DNA from: Microbacterium testaceum | GTDB taxonomy: Bacteria > Actinomycetota > Actinomycetes > Actinomycetales > Microbacteriaceae | DNA length: 64,000 nt | Reading direction: 5' to 3' | Assembly: GCF_001476655.1 (NCBI RefSeq) | Contig: NZ_LDRT01000049.1 | Location: 1 to 64,000, forward strand | Part shown: positions 43,960-52,508 of the stretch, in pieces | Numbering within the stretch: position 1 is the stretch's first letter | Layout of the letters: each line of letters starts with the position of its first letter | Position numbers and translations under genes: made by a program | The notes under the pieces: generated by a model | The model's database searches: none | What the model was told of the DNA's origin: nothing | The model's input: the letters and a program-made list of their open reading frames with translations, nothing else

Positions 43960-44702
43960 CCACGGCGACCACCACGCTCTCGCGTGTCATGTTCACGGCG
44001 GATCTGCGCGATTTCGCCACGCTGTTCTTCACCTTCGTGTTCCCCGCGGGTCTTCTCGTGGGCCTCGTCCTCGGGATGGGGCAGATCCCCTCGCCGCACG
44101 GGGGCAACTCGGTCAACGAGATCTCGGCGAACGTCGTCGCTTTCGGCATCGCGTTCGTCGCGGTCTTCGCGGGTGCCCAGCACATCTCGGCATGGCGCGA
44201 GAACGGCATGCTCAACGTGCTGCGGTCCGCTCCGGTCGGGTCGGGGCACGTCCTCGCGGCGCAGGCGGCGGTCGGGGCGGTTCTCGCCATCGTCCAGGCC
44301 GTGTTCCTCATCGTGATCGCGGTCACTCCCTGGCTCGGAATGCAGCTCGTTCCGACGGCACCGCTCGGCGTCCTCGGAGTCGCCCTCGGCTATTTCTTCT
44401 TCTTCGGTCTCGGCGTGATCCTCGCGAACCTCGTCCCCTCGATGACCGCGGTCACGATGCTCTCGCTGATCGTCGTCATCGGGCTCGGACTCGTGGGCGG
44501 GGCCATGATGCCCGTGGAGTACATGCCGACGTGGGTTCAGGACGTCGCCCCCTACACCCCGGTCTTCCACATCAGAGAGGTGCTCACCTTCCTCCTCGTC
44601 GGCGTCGGCGACTGGGGCCAGGTCGGAATCTCGAGCGCGTACCTCCTCGTCATCGGGGCGGGGCTCTTCCTCGTCGCCCGCAAGACGATGCGTCTGAGCT
44701 GA
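43956..44702 (+). CDS. ABC-2 type transporter permease
   Basis: A 248-residue permease with six hydrophobic helices, matching ABC-2/DrrB-type exporters. The first helix includes FATLFFTFVFPAGLLVGLVL, and the conserved region near the end is MMPVEYMPTWVQDVAPYTPV. It pairs with the ATPase encoded just before, with which it overlaps by 4 nt. A second YcaO gene begins 5 nt after its stop. Substrate is presumably the RiPP of this cluster. Confidence 0.88.
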   Translation: MTTATTTLSRVMFTADLRDFATLFFTFVFPAGLLVGLVLGMGQIPSPHGGNSVNEISANVVAFGIAFVAVFAGAQHISAWRENGMLNVLRSAPVGSGHVLAAQAAVGAVLAIVQAVFLIVIAVTPWLGMQLVPTAPLGVLGVALGYFFFFGLGVILANLVPSMTAVTMLSLIVVIGLGLVGGAMMPVEYMPTWVQDVAPYTPVFHIREVLTFLLVGVGDWGQVGISSAYLLVIGAGLFLVARKTMRLS

Positions 44703-44706
44703 TCCC

Positions 44707-46413
44707 ATGATCGGTCTCGCGCACAGCGCCCCCTCACGCGACAGCGCCGCGGTCTGGACCGCGCCGGCGACGGTCGTCGTCGGCGCGGGCGGACTGACCC
44801 GCGCCGAGCGGGACGCCGTGATCGCCGACCGGTGGTTCCGGGCGCGGCCCCACGTGCAAGCGCAGGTGGTGTCGAGGTCCGGTGTGCGCAGGGTCGGCGG
44901 GCCGGAGGACGGCGAGCTGCTCGGCCGGATCGTGCGCTCTCTCCGCGACTTCGCGTCGGCCGGCGCGGCGGAGGCGACGAACGTGTGGGAGGTCGACCAA
45001 CGTTCCGGACTCATCCGGCATACGGAGTTGTCCGAGATCGCGACGCCGCTCGGCGAGACCGCGGCGGAGGTTCCTCGAGTGGATGCCGTCTCCCTGCGCG
45101 AGCGCGATCTCGCGGGCTGGGAGTGGGAGTCGGCGGGTCTCATCGACCCGATCGCCGCGCTCCTCGCCCCCGAGGTGACGGATGCCGTCGCCTGCACGAC
45201 CCTCGCCCCCGCATCGGGTGCGACAGCGACGCGGACGCGGGACAGCGCGCGACGTCTCACCTGGTCGGGGCAGGGAGAGTCGTTCTCGGGCTCGCGGCGC
45301 TCCGCCGTCGTCGAGGGGATCGAACGGCTGGTCGGCGGGCAGCAGTTCACCCGGCGGCATCCGCTGACGTCGGCGCGCGCGCTCGAGGGTCGCGTGCTGA
45401 CGCCCCGCGCGTTCGACCCGTACCTCGGCTCGGCGTACGGGCGTATCGTCGAACGCTTCGACGCCGCGAGACCGCACGAGTGGGTGTCGGGCTCCTCGCT
45501 GCGCGACGACGAGCACGTCTGGATTCCTCGCGAACTCGTCTACTACGCCGAGATCCCCGAGAACGAACGATGGGCTCTCGGGACTTCCTCGGGGTGCGCG
45601 ACGGGCAGTTCCCTCGACGAGGCGACCGTGTTCGGTCTGCTCGAGCTCATCGAGAGGGACACCTTCGTGAACGCCTGGTACGGCGGTATCGACGCCGTCC
45701 CGGCCCTGGCCGAGGACTTTCCCGGTGCCGCCGGGATGCTCGCGCGCGTGCGCCTGCTCGGCTGGCGCATGGAGCTCGGGCTTCTGCGCAACGCGTGGAA
45801 CGTCCCCGTCTTCGTCGCCGCCGTCGACACGGGCGAGGTCCGCGCTTTCGGCGCCGCCGCCCATCTCGACGTCGCCACCGCCGGTCTGCGTGCGATGACC
45901 GAGGCGGTCGCCTACGCCCCTGGACGTATCGCCGAAGTCGCCGACAACGCCGACCGGGTCGACGAGCTCCGCCGCGATCCGCGCCGCGCGCGGCACATCG
46001 AAGACCATCCGTTGCTTCCCGTGCGGGGCGCTCACCCGGCGTACGCCACGATGTGCGGGGATCCGCGAGAGGCTCTGTCGCTCGACGAGATCTCTGCGTT
46101 CGCGGATGCCGGGACCCGGCTCCTTCACGACGGCGACGACGGTGCGGGGGTCGACGTCCGCGGCATCCGATCGGCTCTCGTCCGCCTCCTCGCGGAGGAG
46201 GGGATCGAGACCTTCCGGGTCGTCCAAAGTGCTCCCTTCGAGAAGCAGCTCGGGCTCGAGACCGTGATGACACTCGCTCCCGCCCTGTCGCAACTCGACT
46301 TCGGGTGGGAGGCGCAACGCGTGCGCACGTCGACGCGTCCCCTCGACCAGGCCCAGCTGCTCACCGGCCGCCGCCCGTCCGCGCTCCGCGACCTGCCGCA
46401 CCCGTTCTCATGA
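44707..46413 (+). CDS. YcaO-family protein, copy 2
   Basis: A 568-residue YcaO protein only moderately like copy 1. ATP/Mg motifs are kept: SAVVEGIERLVGG (near residue 199), GTSSGCATGSSLDEATVFGL with ELIERDTFVNAWYGG (near 290-320). The end is DLPHPFS, again a proline-containing tail. The N-terminal ~180 residues differ from copy 1 and lack its CTAC motif. It may form rings at other positions, prefer Ser/Thr over Cys, or act on the second precursor. No TfuA thioamidation partner is visible nearby. Its stop overlaps the next start (ATGA). Confidence 0.82.
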   Translation: MIGLAHSAPSRDSAAVWTAPATVVVGAGGLTRAERDAVIADRWFRARPHVQAQVVSRSGVRRVGGPEDGELLGRIVRSLRDFASAGAAEATNVWEVDQRSGLIRHTELSEIATPLGETAAEVPRVDAVSLRERDLAGWEWESAGLIDPIAALLAPEVTDAVACTTLAPASGATATRTRDSARRLTWSGQGESFSGSRRSAVVEGIERLVGGQQFTRRHPLTSARALEGRVLTPRAFDPYLGSAYGRIVERFDAARPHEWVSGSSLRDDEHVWIPRELVYYAEIPENERWALGTSSGCATGSSLDEATVFGLLELIERDTFVNAWYGGIDAVPALAEDFPGAAGMLARVRLLGWRMELGLLRNAWNVPVFVAAVDTGEVRAFGAAAHLDVATAGLRAMTEAVAYAPGRIAEVADNADRVDELRRDPRRARHIEDHPLLPVRGAHPAYATMCGDPREALSLDEISAFADAGTRLLHDGDDGAGVDVRGIRSALVRLLAEEGIETFRVVQSAPFEKQLGLETVMTLAPALSQLDFGWEAQRVRTSTRPLDQAQLLTGRRPSALRDLPHPFS

Positions 46414-47006
46414 CCGGCTCCGCTGCCGCGGCCCCGGCGCGAAAGGCGGGCGGGACGACCGTCTCTCTTCTGGCCTTCGCCGCGTTGTACGTCGTCGCCC
46501 TCGCGTGGGCGCCCACGTGGTGGTGGGCGGTGGGCGCCGCGGTGCTCGGCACCGGCGTCGCGCTCGGATCGTGGGGCCTCGCGCGCCGCCCGCGGAACCC
46601 GACTCGACGACCGAGTGCCGTCGCGCTCCGGGCGGTCGGCCTGACGTCGCTCGCCGAAGCCGTCGGACTCGCGGCCGCCGTGGCGACGTTCCTCGTCGCC
46701 GACCTCCGCTGGCTCGCCCTCCCCCTTCTGCTGACGACGGTGACGGCGCACGTCGCGAGCCTCGCGGGGGCGTTCCGCCGGGGCGTCGACGCGTGGGCGC
46801 TCGGGTGGATCGTGGTCGCGACGGTGATCGCGTGGGTCTGCGGGCCGGCTCTTCTGGCATGGGCGTGGCCCGTGTCGGGCGCGATCGCCGCGGGCATGTG
46901 CGTCGGGTACGTCCTCGCTCTTCATTCGGCTCGACGATCGGGTCGCCCGCGCGCCGACTCGTCGCCTGACGTGTCGGTTCGTGAATCGGCATCCCCTGCG
47001 ACGTGA
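46410..47006 (+). CDS. Polytopic membrane protein of RiPP cluster, unknown
   Basis: A 198-residue protein with about six hydrophobic segments spread over residues 18-175 and a charged C-terminal tail (SARRSGRPRADSSPDVSV). Many Trp and Ala residues, no recognised catalytic motif. It is coupled to YcaO copy 2 (ATGA) and lies 35 nt before precursor 2. Possible roles are immunity to the product or a second export component; these are inferences from position. Confidence 0.6.
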   Translation: MTGSAAAAPARKAGGTTVSLLAFAALYVVALAWAPTWWWAVGAAVLGTGVALGSWGLARRPRNPTRRPSAVALRAVGLTSLAEAVGLAAAVATFLVADLRWLALPLLLTTVTAHVASLAGAFRRGVDAWALGWIVVATVIAWVCGPALLAWAWPVSGAIAAGMCVGYVLALHSARRSGRPRADSSPDVSVRESASPAT

Positions 47007-47041
47007 CCACGCTCGCAGACCATCCCTGAAAGGAAGACGCA

Positions 47042-47224
47042 ATGAAACTCGCATCCCTCGCCGCCGAACTGGACGCCTTCGAGGTCGAGACCCTCGAGGT
47101 CAAGGATTTCGTCGACTACTCCGACATGGCCTTCGGCTCGACGTGTTCCTCGTCGTCGTCGTCCTCGTGCACGTCAACGTGCGCCTCGACGTGCGCCTCG
47201 ACCTCCTCGTGCGCCACGGCATGA
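47042..47224 (+). CDS. RiPP precursor 2 (thiazolylpeptide-type), Ser/Thr/Cys core
   Basis: A 60-residue paralogue of precursor 1. The leader is nearly the same (LAAELDAFEVETLEVKD, then FVDYSDMAFG, to residue 32). The core from Ser33 to Ala60 again starts STC followed by seven Ser and ends SSCATA, but the middle is CTSTCASTCAST instead of CSSTCTSCCTST. This gives five Cys (35, 43, 47, 51, 57) instead of six. GAAAGGAAG precedes the ATG. The near-identical leader implies the same modifying enzymes act on both. Confidence 0.85.
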   Translation: MKLASLAAELDAFEVETLEVKDFVDYSDMAFGSTCSSSSSSSCTSTCASTCASTSSCATA

Positions 47225-47261
47225 TGCCCGCGCGCTCGTGATGCCCGAGCGCCGATGATCT

Positions 47262-47308
47262 CGCGCGCCGGTGGGGCGGCGGTGGGGCCGCCGTCCTCCC
47301 GGCGCGCG
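47262..47308. terminator. Long hairpin at the end of the RiPP cluster
   Basis: CGCGCGCCGG (47262-47271) and CCGGCGCGCG (47299-47308) form a perfect 10-bp stem with CGGCGG/CCGCCG nested inside. It lies 38 nt after precursor 2 and before a convergent gene, so it could stop transcription from either side. No T-run is present. Confidence 0.5.
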
Positions 47309-47478
47309 GTGGGCGGAGGCGGCGAGTTCGCCCTCCTGCACACCGACTTCGCAGCTCGGCAGCCGCGTCAGCGCCGAGGAGGCGTGGGCGCTCGTGCGCG
47401 GCTCACAGGGCGAGTGTCGCGGGTACCCGGACGACTTCGTCGTCATCGAGCCGGAGTAGTCACAAGGCGACGTCGCCT

Positions 47479-49731
47479 TCACCCCGTCGTCCGACGCCTC
47501 CGCAGCGCAAGCAAACCGCCGGCCGCGATCAGCATGCCCGCGAGGGGAATCAGGCCGAGCCACTCCCCCGTGCCGCTCCGCGCGAGCGCGTCAGGGCGCT
47601 CGGATGCCGTCGGGTTCGCGGATGCCGTCGGCCCCGGCGAGACGCTCGGGTCGGGGGACGCGGTCGGCTCCGGGGAAACAGTGGGGCTCGGCGCCGGATC
47701 CTTCATCGCGGCGGTCATCATCGCGAACCACCGCCACGGCGCTGCGGCCCCACCGGGGAGAGCGTCGGCGTACTCGTCACCGCGGATGCCGCCGAACCGC
47801 GGCTCGACGGCGACGATGTCCTGCAGCGAGCGGGCGAGCTCGTCGGGCGACGTGAAGGCGCTGCCCGCGGGACAGAGACCGGGCGAGGTGGTGGCCGACA
47901 GGACGACCTTCTCCGGCGGCATCCCGAGCTGGGAGACCGCTCGGCGGTAGTCGTCGCCGGTCGGGACGGCGTCGCACGGCAGGCGGAGAGCGAACCACGC
48001 CACGTCCTCGCCGCGCGCCGCCGCGACGGCGGGGTAGTCGGGAGCCGAGTCGCTCCCTCCCGCGAACGCTGCCGCGTCACCGACGAGCGAGACGGCGGAA
48101 AGGGGGCCGAGGTCGCGGCGGAGGGCGTCGATCAGCCGCACCACCAGGGCGGTGTCGAGGCCGGTGCGGATGTCGAGCTCGATCGCATCGAGCTTGTTCG
48201 TCAGGAGGTAGAAGCGAAGGCTGGCATAGAAGCGGTCGAAATCTTGACTCAGCAGAGACCAGACGACCGCAGAATCCCCGCCGAGGGTAGCGACGACGGG
48301 GATGCCGGCACTCCGAGCCGTGGCGAGCTCGGCCCGCGCCTCCGGGTCGGTGTCGACGAAGAAGGGCTGGCCGTTGCGCAGGAACGTCCCATCGGCCCGG
48401 AGATCGAAGGTGCCGAAGGCGACGGCATCCACTCGTGTCTTGCCGGTGAAGAGGTCATCGAGCGGGACGACCTGCGTGTCGGTCTGCGTCGTCCGATAGA
48501 CGGCGATCGTCTTCGTGGAAGGGAACGCTCGCGGAGTGATCGACAAGGCATCCACCCGCACGACGTCGACGTCTCCGCGCACGCTGTCGACGTGCACGGA
48601 GACACCCGTCGCGGGATCCGTGTAGGTGTCGCCGGCGGTCAGCGGGGCGTCGAGCAGTGTCGCGTTGTCCCGGATGTCGGGATGCCGGCCATCGGCGAAC
48701 TCGACCTCGATCGGGCCGTCGCCCGATGTGCGGGAGACGTCGACGGTGGACACGAGGACACCCTCGTGGGGAATGCCCGCATCCCATTTCTCGGCTCGCC
48801 GCGATTCGACCGTCAACACGTGCGTGGCGTCGAGACGCACCGCCGCCAACAGCGTCGGGCCGTCGGATTGCACCGGAGAGAGCGACACCGTGCGCGTCTC
48901 ACCGGGCAGCACGCAGGCGACCTGCGCCTCGCTCGCCCAGCCCAGCATCCATCGATGCCAGGCGAAGTACGCGTGCCCGGGACCGTCCGTCGTGGCCATG
49001 AGGTCCCACGGCCCCGTCCACCGCGTCGTCGGCCCACCGTCGTTCGAGGTGTCGTACAGGTCGGGCAGGCCGAAGATGTGCCCCATCTCGTGCGTGGGCA
49101 CCCAGTACCCCGACTGGTTGAGGTCGACTTGCCGCAGCGAGACCCCGTGCGTCAGAGTGCGGCCGTCGGCCACGACCTGGTAGCCGTTCTGCGCGTGCGA
49201 GCGAAAGGCGTCGCGCGGATCCTTCGTCGCCCAGACCACCCACACCACGTCGACGGACGAGAAGTCGACGGCGCCGTCCGTTGCGGCGACGGCGCTCGCG
49301 AGACCGTCCGCGTTCTCCTCCCACGCGGCCGACGTGCCGTCCAGGCGAGTCCACACCGCGTTCGACCGACGCTGGGCCTGAAACGCGCCCCGCGAAACGG
49401 TGCCGAGCGCTGTGACCGAGGCATCGAGAGTCTCTTCCAGCGCGGGAATATCGCCGGGGTCCCCCGGCGCGTCATCGAAGTCGACGTACAGCGTCTCGAT
49501 CACCGGGGAGCCGGAGGTCGCGAGCCCGTCCGACGGCAGCGGGAACCCTTCCCGCGTCGGGCTCTCGCCGGCGGGCGCACGACACGCGTCGACCCGGGAT
49601 ACCTGCGAAGCGTCGACAGTCGCCGCGGACGCAGCCGGCCCGCCGGGGACGAGAGCGGTCGCCGTCACCGCCAGCGCCGTCAGGACAGTCAGGAATCGAG
49701 CAGCGCGACGGGGCATTCCCAGCTTTTTCAC
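47479..49731 (-). CDS. Secreted M6-type metalloprotease fused to a GH18-like domain, membrane/cell-wall tail
   Basis: A 750-residue exported protein. A signal peptide occupies about residues 1-37. The M6 (immune inhibitor A-like) protease domain carries zinc motif HEMGH (214-218) followed by IFGLPDLYD, with PWDLMATTDGPG downstream. Residues about 390-690 resemble a glycosidase barrel of the GH18/chitinase-like type. YLLTNKLDAIELDIRTGLD would correspond to the DxxDxDxE motif, but the catalytic Glu is replaced. A Pro/Ser/Thr linker precedes a C-terminal LARSGTGEW, hydrophobic helix and RRRRTTG tail, a non-canonical wall-sorting-like signal. It converges on the RiPP cluster; relation to it is unknown. 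Confidence 0.7.
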   Translation of the reverse strand: MKKLGMPRRAARFLTVLTALAVTATALVPGGPAASAATVDASQVSRVDACRAPAGESPTREGFPLPSDGLATSGSPVIETLYVDFDDAPGDPGDIPALEETLDASVTALGTVSRGAFQAQRRSNAVWTRLDGTSAAWEENADGLASAVAATDGAVDFSSVDVVWVVWATKDPRDAFRSHAQNGYQVVADGRTLTHGVSLRQVDLNQSGYWVPTHEMGHIFGLPDLYDTSNDGGPTTRWTGPWDLMATTDGPGHAYFAWHRWMLGWASEAQVACVLPGETRTVSLSPVQSDGPTLLAAVRLDATHVLTVESRRAEKWDAGIPHEGVLVSTVDVSRTSGDGPIEVEFADGRHPDIRDNATLLDAPLTAGDTYTDPATGVSVHVDSVRGDVDVVRVDALSITPRAFPSTKTIAVYRTTQTDTQVVPLDDLFTGKTRVDAVAFGTFDLRADGTFLRNGQPFFVDTDPEARAELATARSAGIPVVATLGGDSAVVWSLLSQDFDRFYASLRFYLLTNKLDAIELDIRTGLDTALVVRLIDALRRDLGPLSAVSLVGDAAAFAGGSDSAPDYPAVAAARGEDVAWFALRLPCDAVPTGDDYRRAVSQLGMPPEKVVLSATTSPGLCPAGSAFTSPDELARSLQDIVAVEPRFGGIRGDEYADALPGGAAAPWRWFAMMTAAMKDPAPSPTVSPEPTASPDPSVSPGPTASANPTASERPDALARSGTGEWLGLIPLAGMLIAAGGLLALRRRRTTG

Positions 49732-49769
49732 AGGCGAAGCTTATCCAGGCGGAGCGTCATTTCTCCGGC

Positions 49770-50054
49770 TCACTTCCGCTCCCAGTCCCCGACCCACCAG
49801 TCGCTGATCGAGGCCATTCTTTCTCCGACGGCGCGATGTGCGTCACTTCCGCGCCACTCGTCGAATGCCGCGCGGTCGACGAACGTCCCGTCCTCGACGA
49901 TCACCCGCCCTTTACGCGTATCGAGCGACATCGCGATATCCCACGACAGGATGCCGGGATCCTCCCCCACCGCGCGCAGTTCGGCGATCGCCGCAGAAAC
50001 GTCCGGGTCCGCGGCATCGTCACGGACCCGGAACAGCACGACGTGGCGGAACAC
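49770..50054 (-). CDS. Dabb-domain (stress-responsive A/B barrel) protein
   Basis: A 94-residue protein of the Dabb family, small dimeric ferredoxin-like barrels. FRHVVLFRVRDDA at the N-terminus is the family signature, followed by SWDIAMSLDTRKGRVIVEDG and AFDEWRGSDAHRAVGERM. No active site can be assigned. The GTG start immediately follows the TAG of the GDP-fucose synthase gene, so it is co-transcribed with gmd and fcl, though a role in polysaccharide synthesis is not evident. Confidence 0.82.
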   Translation of the reverse strand: MFRHVVLFRVRDDAADPDVSAAIAELRAVGEDPGILSWDIAMSLDTRKGRVIVEDGTFVDRAAFDEWRGSDAHRAVGERMASISDWWVGDWERK

Positions 50055-51038
50055 CTATTGCCGCAGCGCGCCCACGTGGTCGCGGTACCAGGCGACCGTG
50101 CGCTCCATGCCCTCTTCGAGCGAGATCTTCGCGGTCCAGCCTGCTTCGGCGAGCTTCGAGACGTCGAGGAGCTTCTGGGGTGTGCCGTCGGGCTTGGAGG
50201 TGTCCCACTCGGTCTCACCCTCGAACCCGGTGACGCGCGCGATCGTCTCGGCGATCTCGCGGATCGTCACGTCCGACCCCGTACCCACGTTGACCTGGTC
50301 GGGCCCGTCGTAGTGCTCGAGCAGGTGCAGGCAGGCGTCGGCCATGTCGTCGGCGTGCAAGAACTCGCGTCGCGGCGTTCCTGTCCCCCAATTGGTGACG
50401 CTCGCCGCCCCCGCCTGCGCGGCTTCGTCGTAGCGACGGATCAGCGCGGGCAGCACGTGCGAGCCCTGCGGTGAGAAGTTGTCGTTCGGGCCGTAGAGGT
50501 TGGTCGGCATCGCGCTGATCCACGGCAGTCCGTACTGACGACGAACCGCCTGGGTCTGCAAGATGCCGGCGATCTTGGCGATCGCGTACGCGTCGTTCGT
50601 CGGCTCGAGGTGGCCCGTGAGAAGCGAGTTTTCGCGGATCGGCTGCTCCGCGAACTTCGGGTAGATGCAGGACGACCCGAGGAACAGCACGCGCTCCACG
50701 TCGTTGGCGAGAGCGGCATCCAGCACGTTGACCTGGATACGCATGTTGTCGCTGAGGAAATCGACCGGATACGTCGAATTCGCCAGGATGCCACCGACCT
50801 TCGCCGCAGCGAGCACCAGGTACTTCGGCTTGATCTCCCCCACGTAGGCGAAGACGGCGTCGCGGTCTTTCAGATCGAGTTCGCGGGAGGTCTTTCCGAC
50901 GACGTTCTCGAACCCCGCGGATGCCAGCTTGCGCGCGATCGCCGAGCCGACGAGACCGCGATGGCCGGCGACGTAGAAGGTCGCGTCGCGATCCAGCTCA
51001 TGCGGGGTGAAGCTCACGCCGTCGACAGCGGTACTCAC
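50055..51038 (-). CDS. fcl: GDP-L-fucose synthase
   Basis: A 327-residue short-chain dehydrogenase-type epimerase/reductase that makes GDP-L-fucose from GDP-4-keto-6-deoxymannose. The nucleotide loop is [14 protein letters not shown], and the catalytic Ser plus YxxxK occur in [16 protein letters not shown] and [28 protein letters not shown] is characteristic of the enzyme. GTG 51038 overlaps the stop of gmd (GTGA), and upstream codons lie inside gmd. With gmd it supplies the fucose donor for the polysaccharide locus. Confidence 0.93.
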   Translation of the reverse strand: MSTAVDGVSFTPHELDRDATFYVAGHRGLVGSAIARKLASAGFENVVGKTSRELDLKDRDAVFAYVGEIKPKYLVLAAAKVGGILANSTYPVDFLSDNMRIQVNVLDAALANDVERVLFLGSSCIYPKFAEQPIRENSLLTGHLEPTNDAYAIAKIAGILQTQAVRRQYGLPWISAMPTNLYGPNDNFSPQGSHVLPALIRRYDEAAQAGAASVTNWGTGTPRREFLHADDMADACLHLLEHYDGPDQVNVGTGSDVTIREIAETIARVTGFEGETEWDTSKPDGTPQKLLDVSKLAEAGWTAKISLEEGMERTVAWYRDHVGALRQ

Positions 51039-52084
51039 GCACGCGCCCCCAGGAGCTCGGCGTTGCTCCACGTGGGCAGCGTCACCGTGTCGATCCATTC
51101 CGGCCCCTTTTCGAGCGCCATGGTGTCGGCGTCGACCATGAGCTTCGCGAGCTCGTCGCCACGAACCGAGGGCACCCAGCCGAGCTTATCGGCGGCCTTG
51201 GAGGGGTCTCCGATCAGGGCGTCGACCTCGGTCGGCCGGAGGTAGCGTTCGTCGAACTTGACGAACTCCTTCCAGTCGAGACCGACGTGCCCGAAGGACG
51301 TCTCGAGGAACTCCCGGATGGTGTAGCCCACACCCGTGGCGAGCACGAAGTCTTCGGGGGTGTCGGCCTGCAGCATGCGCCACATTCCCTCGACGTACTC
51401 GGCGGCGTAGCCCCAGTCGCGGATCGAGTCGAGGTTGCCGAGGTAGAGGTCCTTCTGCAGACCCGCCTTGATGCGGGCGACAGCGCGCGTGATCTTGCGC
51501 GTCACGAAGGTCTCGCCGCGACGGGGCGATTCGTGGTTGAACAGGATGCCGTTCACCGCGAACATGTCGTACGCCTCGCGGTAGTTCTTGGTGATCCAGT
51601 AGCTGTAGAGCTTCGCGGCGGCGTAGGGCGAGCGCGGGTAGAACGGCGTCTCTTCGTTCTGGGGCGGAGGCGTCGCGCCGTAGAGCTCCGACGTCGAGGC
51701 CTGGTAGAACTTCGTGTCGATTCCCGACAGGCGCACCGCTTCGAGGAGGCGGATCGTTCCCGTTCCTGTCGTGTCGGCCGTGTGCTCCGGCTCGTCGAAC
51801 GACACCCGCACGTGCGACTGCGCGGCGAGGTTGTAGACCTCGTCGGGGTTGATCTCCGACATCAGCGTGACGAGACGCGCGCCGTCGGAAAGGTCGCCGT
51901 AATGCAGGAAGAGCTTTGCGTTCGGGTCGTGCGGATCGACGTAGAGGTGGTCGATGCGGCTCGTGTTGAAGGTCGAAGCGCGACGGATGACCCCGTGCAC
52001 CTCGTATCCCTTCGCAAGGAGGAGTTCAGCGAGGTAGGAACCGTCTTGACCGGTGATACCGGTAATCAGGGCGCGTTTTGCCAC
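51035..52084 (-). CDS. gmd: GDP-mannose 4,6-dehydratase
   Basis: A 349-residue enzyme that converts GDP-D-mannose to GDP-4-keto-6-deoxy-D-mannose, the first step of GDP-fucose synthesis. The N-terminal [20 protein letters not shown] and [15 protein letters not shown] are diagnostic. Catalytic Tyr and Lys are in [12 protein letters not shown], and [19 protein letters not shown] matches the substrate region. Coupled to fcl. It is the first gene of this operon; the 424 nt upstream contain its promoter. Confidence 0.95.
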   Translation of the reverse strand: MAKRALITGITGQDGSYLAELLLAKGYEVHGVIRRASTFNTSRIDHLYVDPHDPNAKLFLHYGDLSDGARLVTLMSEINPDEVYNLAAQSHVRVSFDEPEHTADTTGTGTIRLLEAVRLSGIDTKFYQASTSELYGATPPPQNEETPFYPRSPYAAAKLYSYWITKNYREAYDMFAVNGILFNHESPRRGETFVTRKITRAVARIKAGLQKDLYLGNLDSIRDWGYAAEYVEGMWRMLQADTPEDFVLATGVGYTIREFLETSFGHVGLDWKEFVKFDERYLRPTEVDALIGDPSKAADKLGWVPSVRGDELAKLMVDADTMALEKGPEWIDTVTLPTWSNAELLGARA

Positions 52085-52508
52085 GTTTTTTCTGCCGTTC
52101 GGGAAGCGAGAAAGAGAGAGTCACACTGGAGTCTTCACGGCAACTTCGGCGGTCAGATCCGCGAGCAGACTATCGAATCGACGGCCAAGGAGTGTTCCGT
52201 TCCGCGACACATAATAAAACGCGGCTCCCCCGCAACCGGAGAACTCACCCCTGAGACGCACCGGGGGCCTCCGTCGAACTTCGCCAAGCGGACCATCGAG
52301 TACGTCATGGACGCCACGAGCCCGCATCGATCTAGGTGGCTTGAACAGAAGATTGGCGCGATCACTGCGAGACCGCGCTGGCCCGCCGTCGACTTGGACA
52401 GCGATCACTTTGGACAGAGCGAAGGGGCGAAGGTTCACGCCCTTCTGGAGGCGTAAAGCAGCGCCGACAGCAAGCCCATCTCATCACTCGACGAACAGCG
52501 CCGTGTAT
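52085..52508. other. 424-nt stretch without a supported gene
   Basis: This is the junction between gmd and the low-GC polysaccharide genes. Short open frames exist on both strands (for example minus 52121-52438), but none matches a family I know and none has a convincing ribosome site. The codon pattern is unlike the flanking genes. It may hold the gmd promoter and a decayed gene. A T-run (TTTTTT, about 52086) lies just upstream of gmd. Confidence 0.4.

Noticed and set aside
47271-47459. A 62-residue plus-strand frame after precursor 2
   Set aside because: It begins inside a GC-rich hairpin, lacks a ribosome site and matches no family I know; a decayed gene cannot be excluded.
52121-52438. 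A 105-residue minus-strand frame upstream of gmd
   Set aside because: No ribosome site, no recognised motif and overlapping alternatives in other frames.
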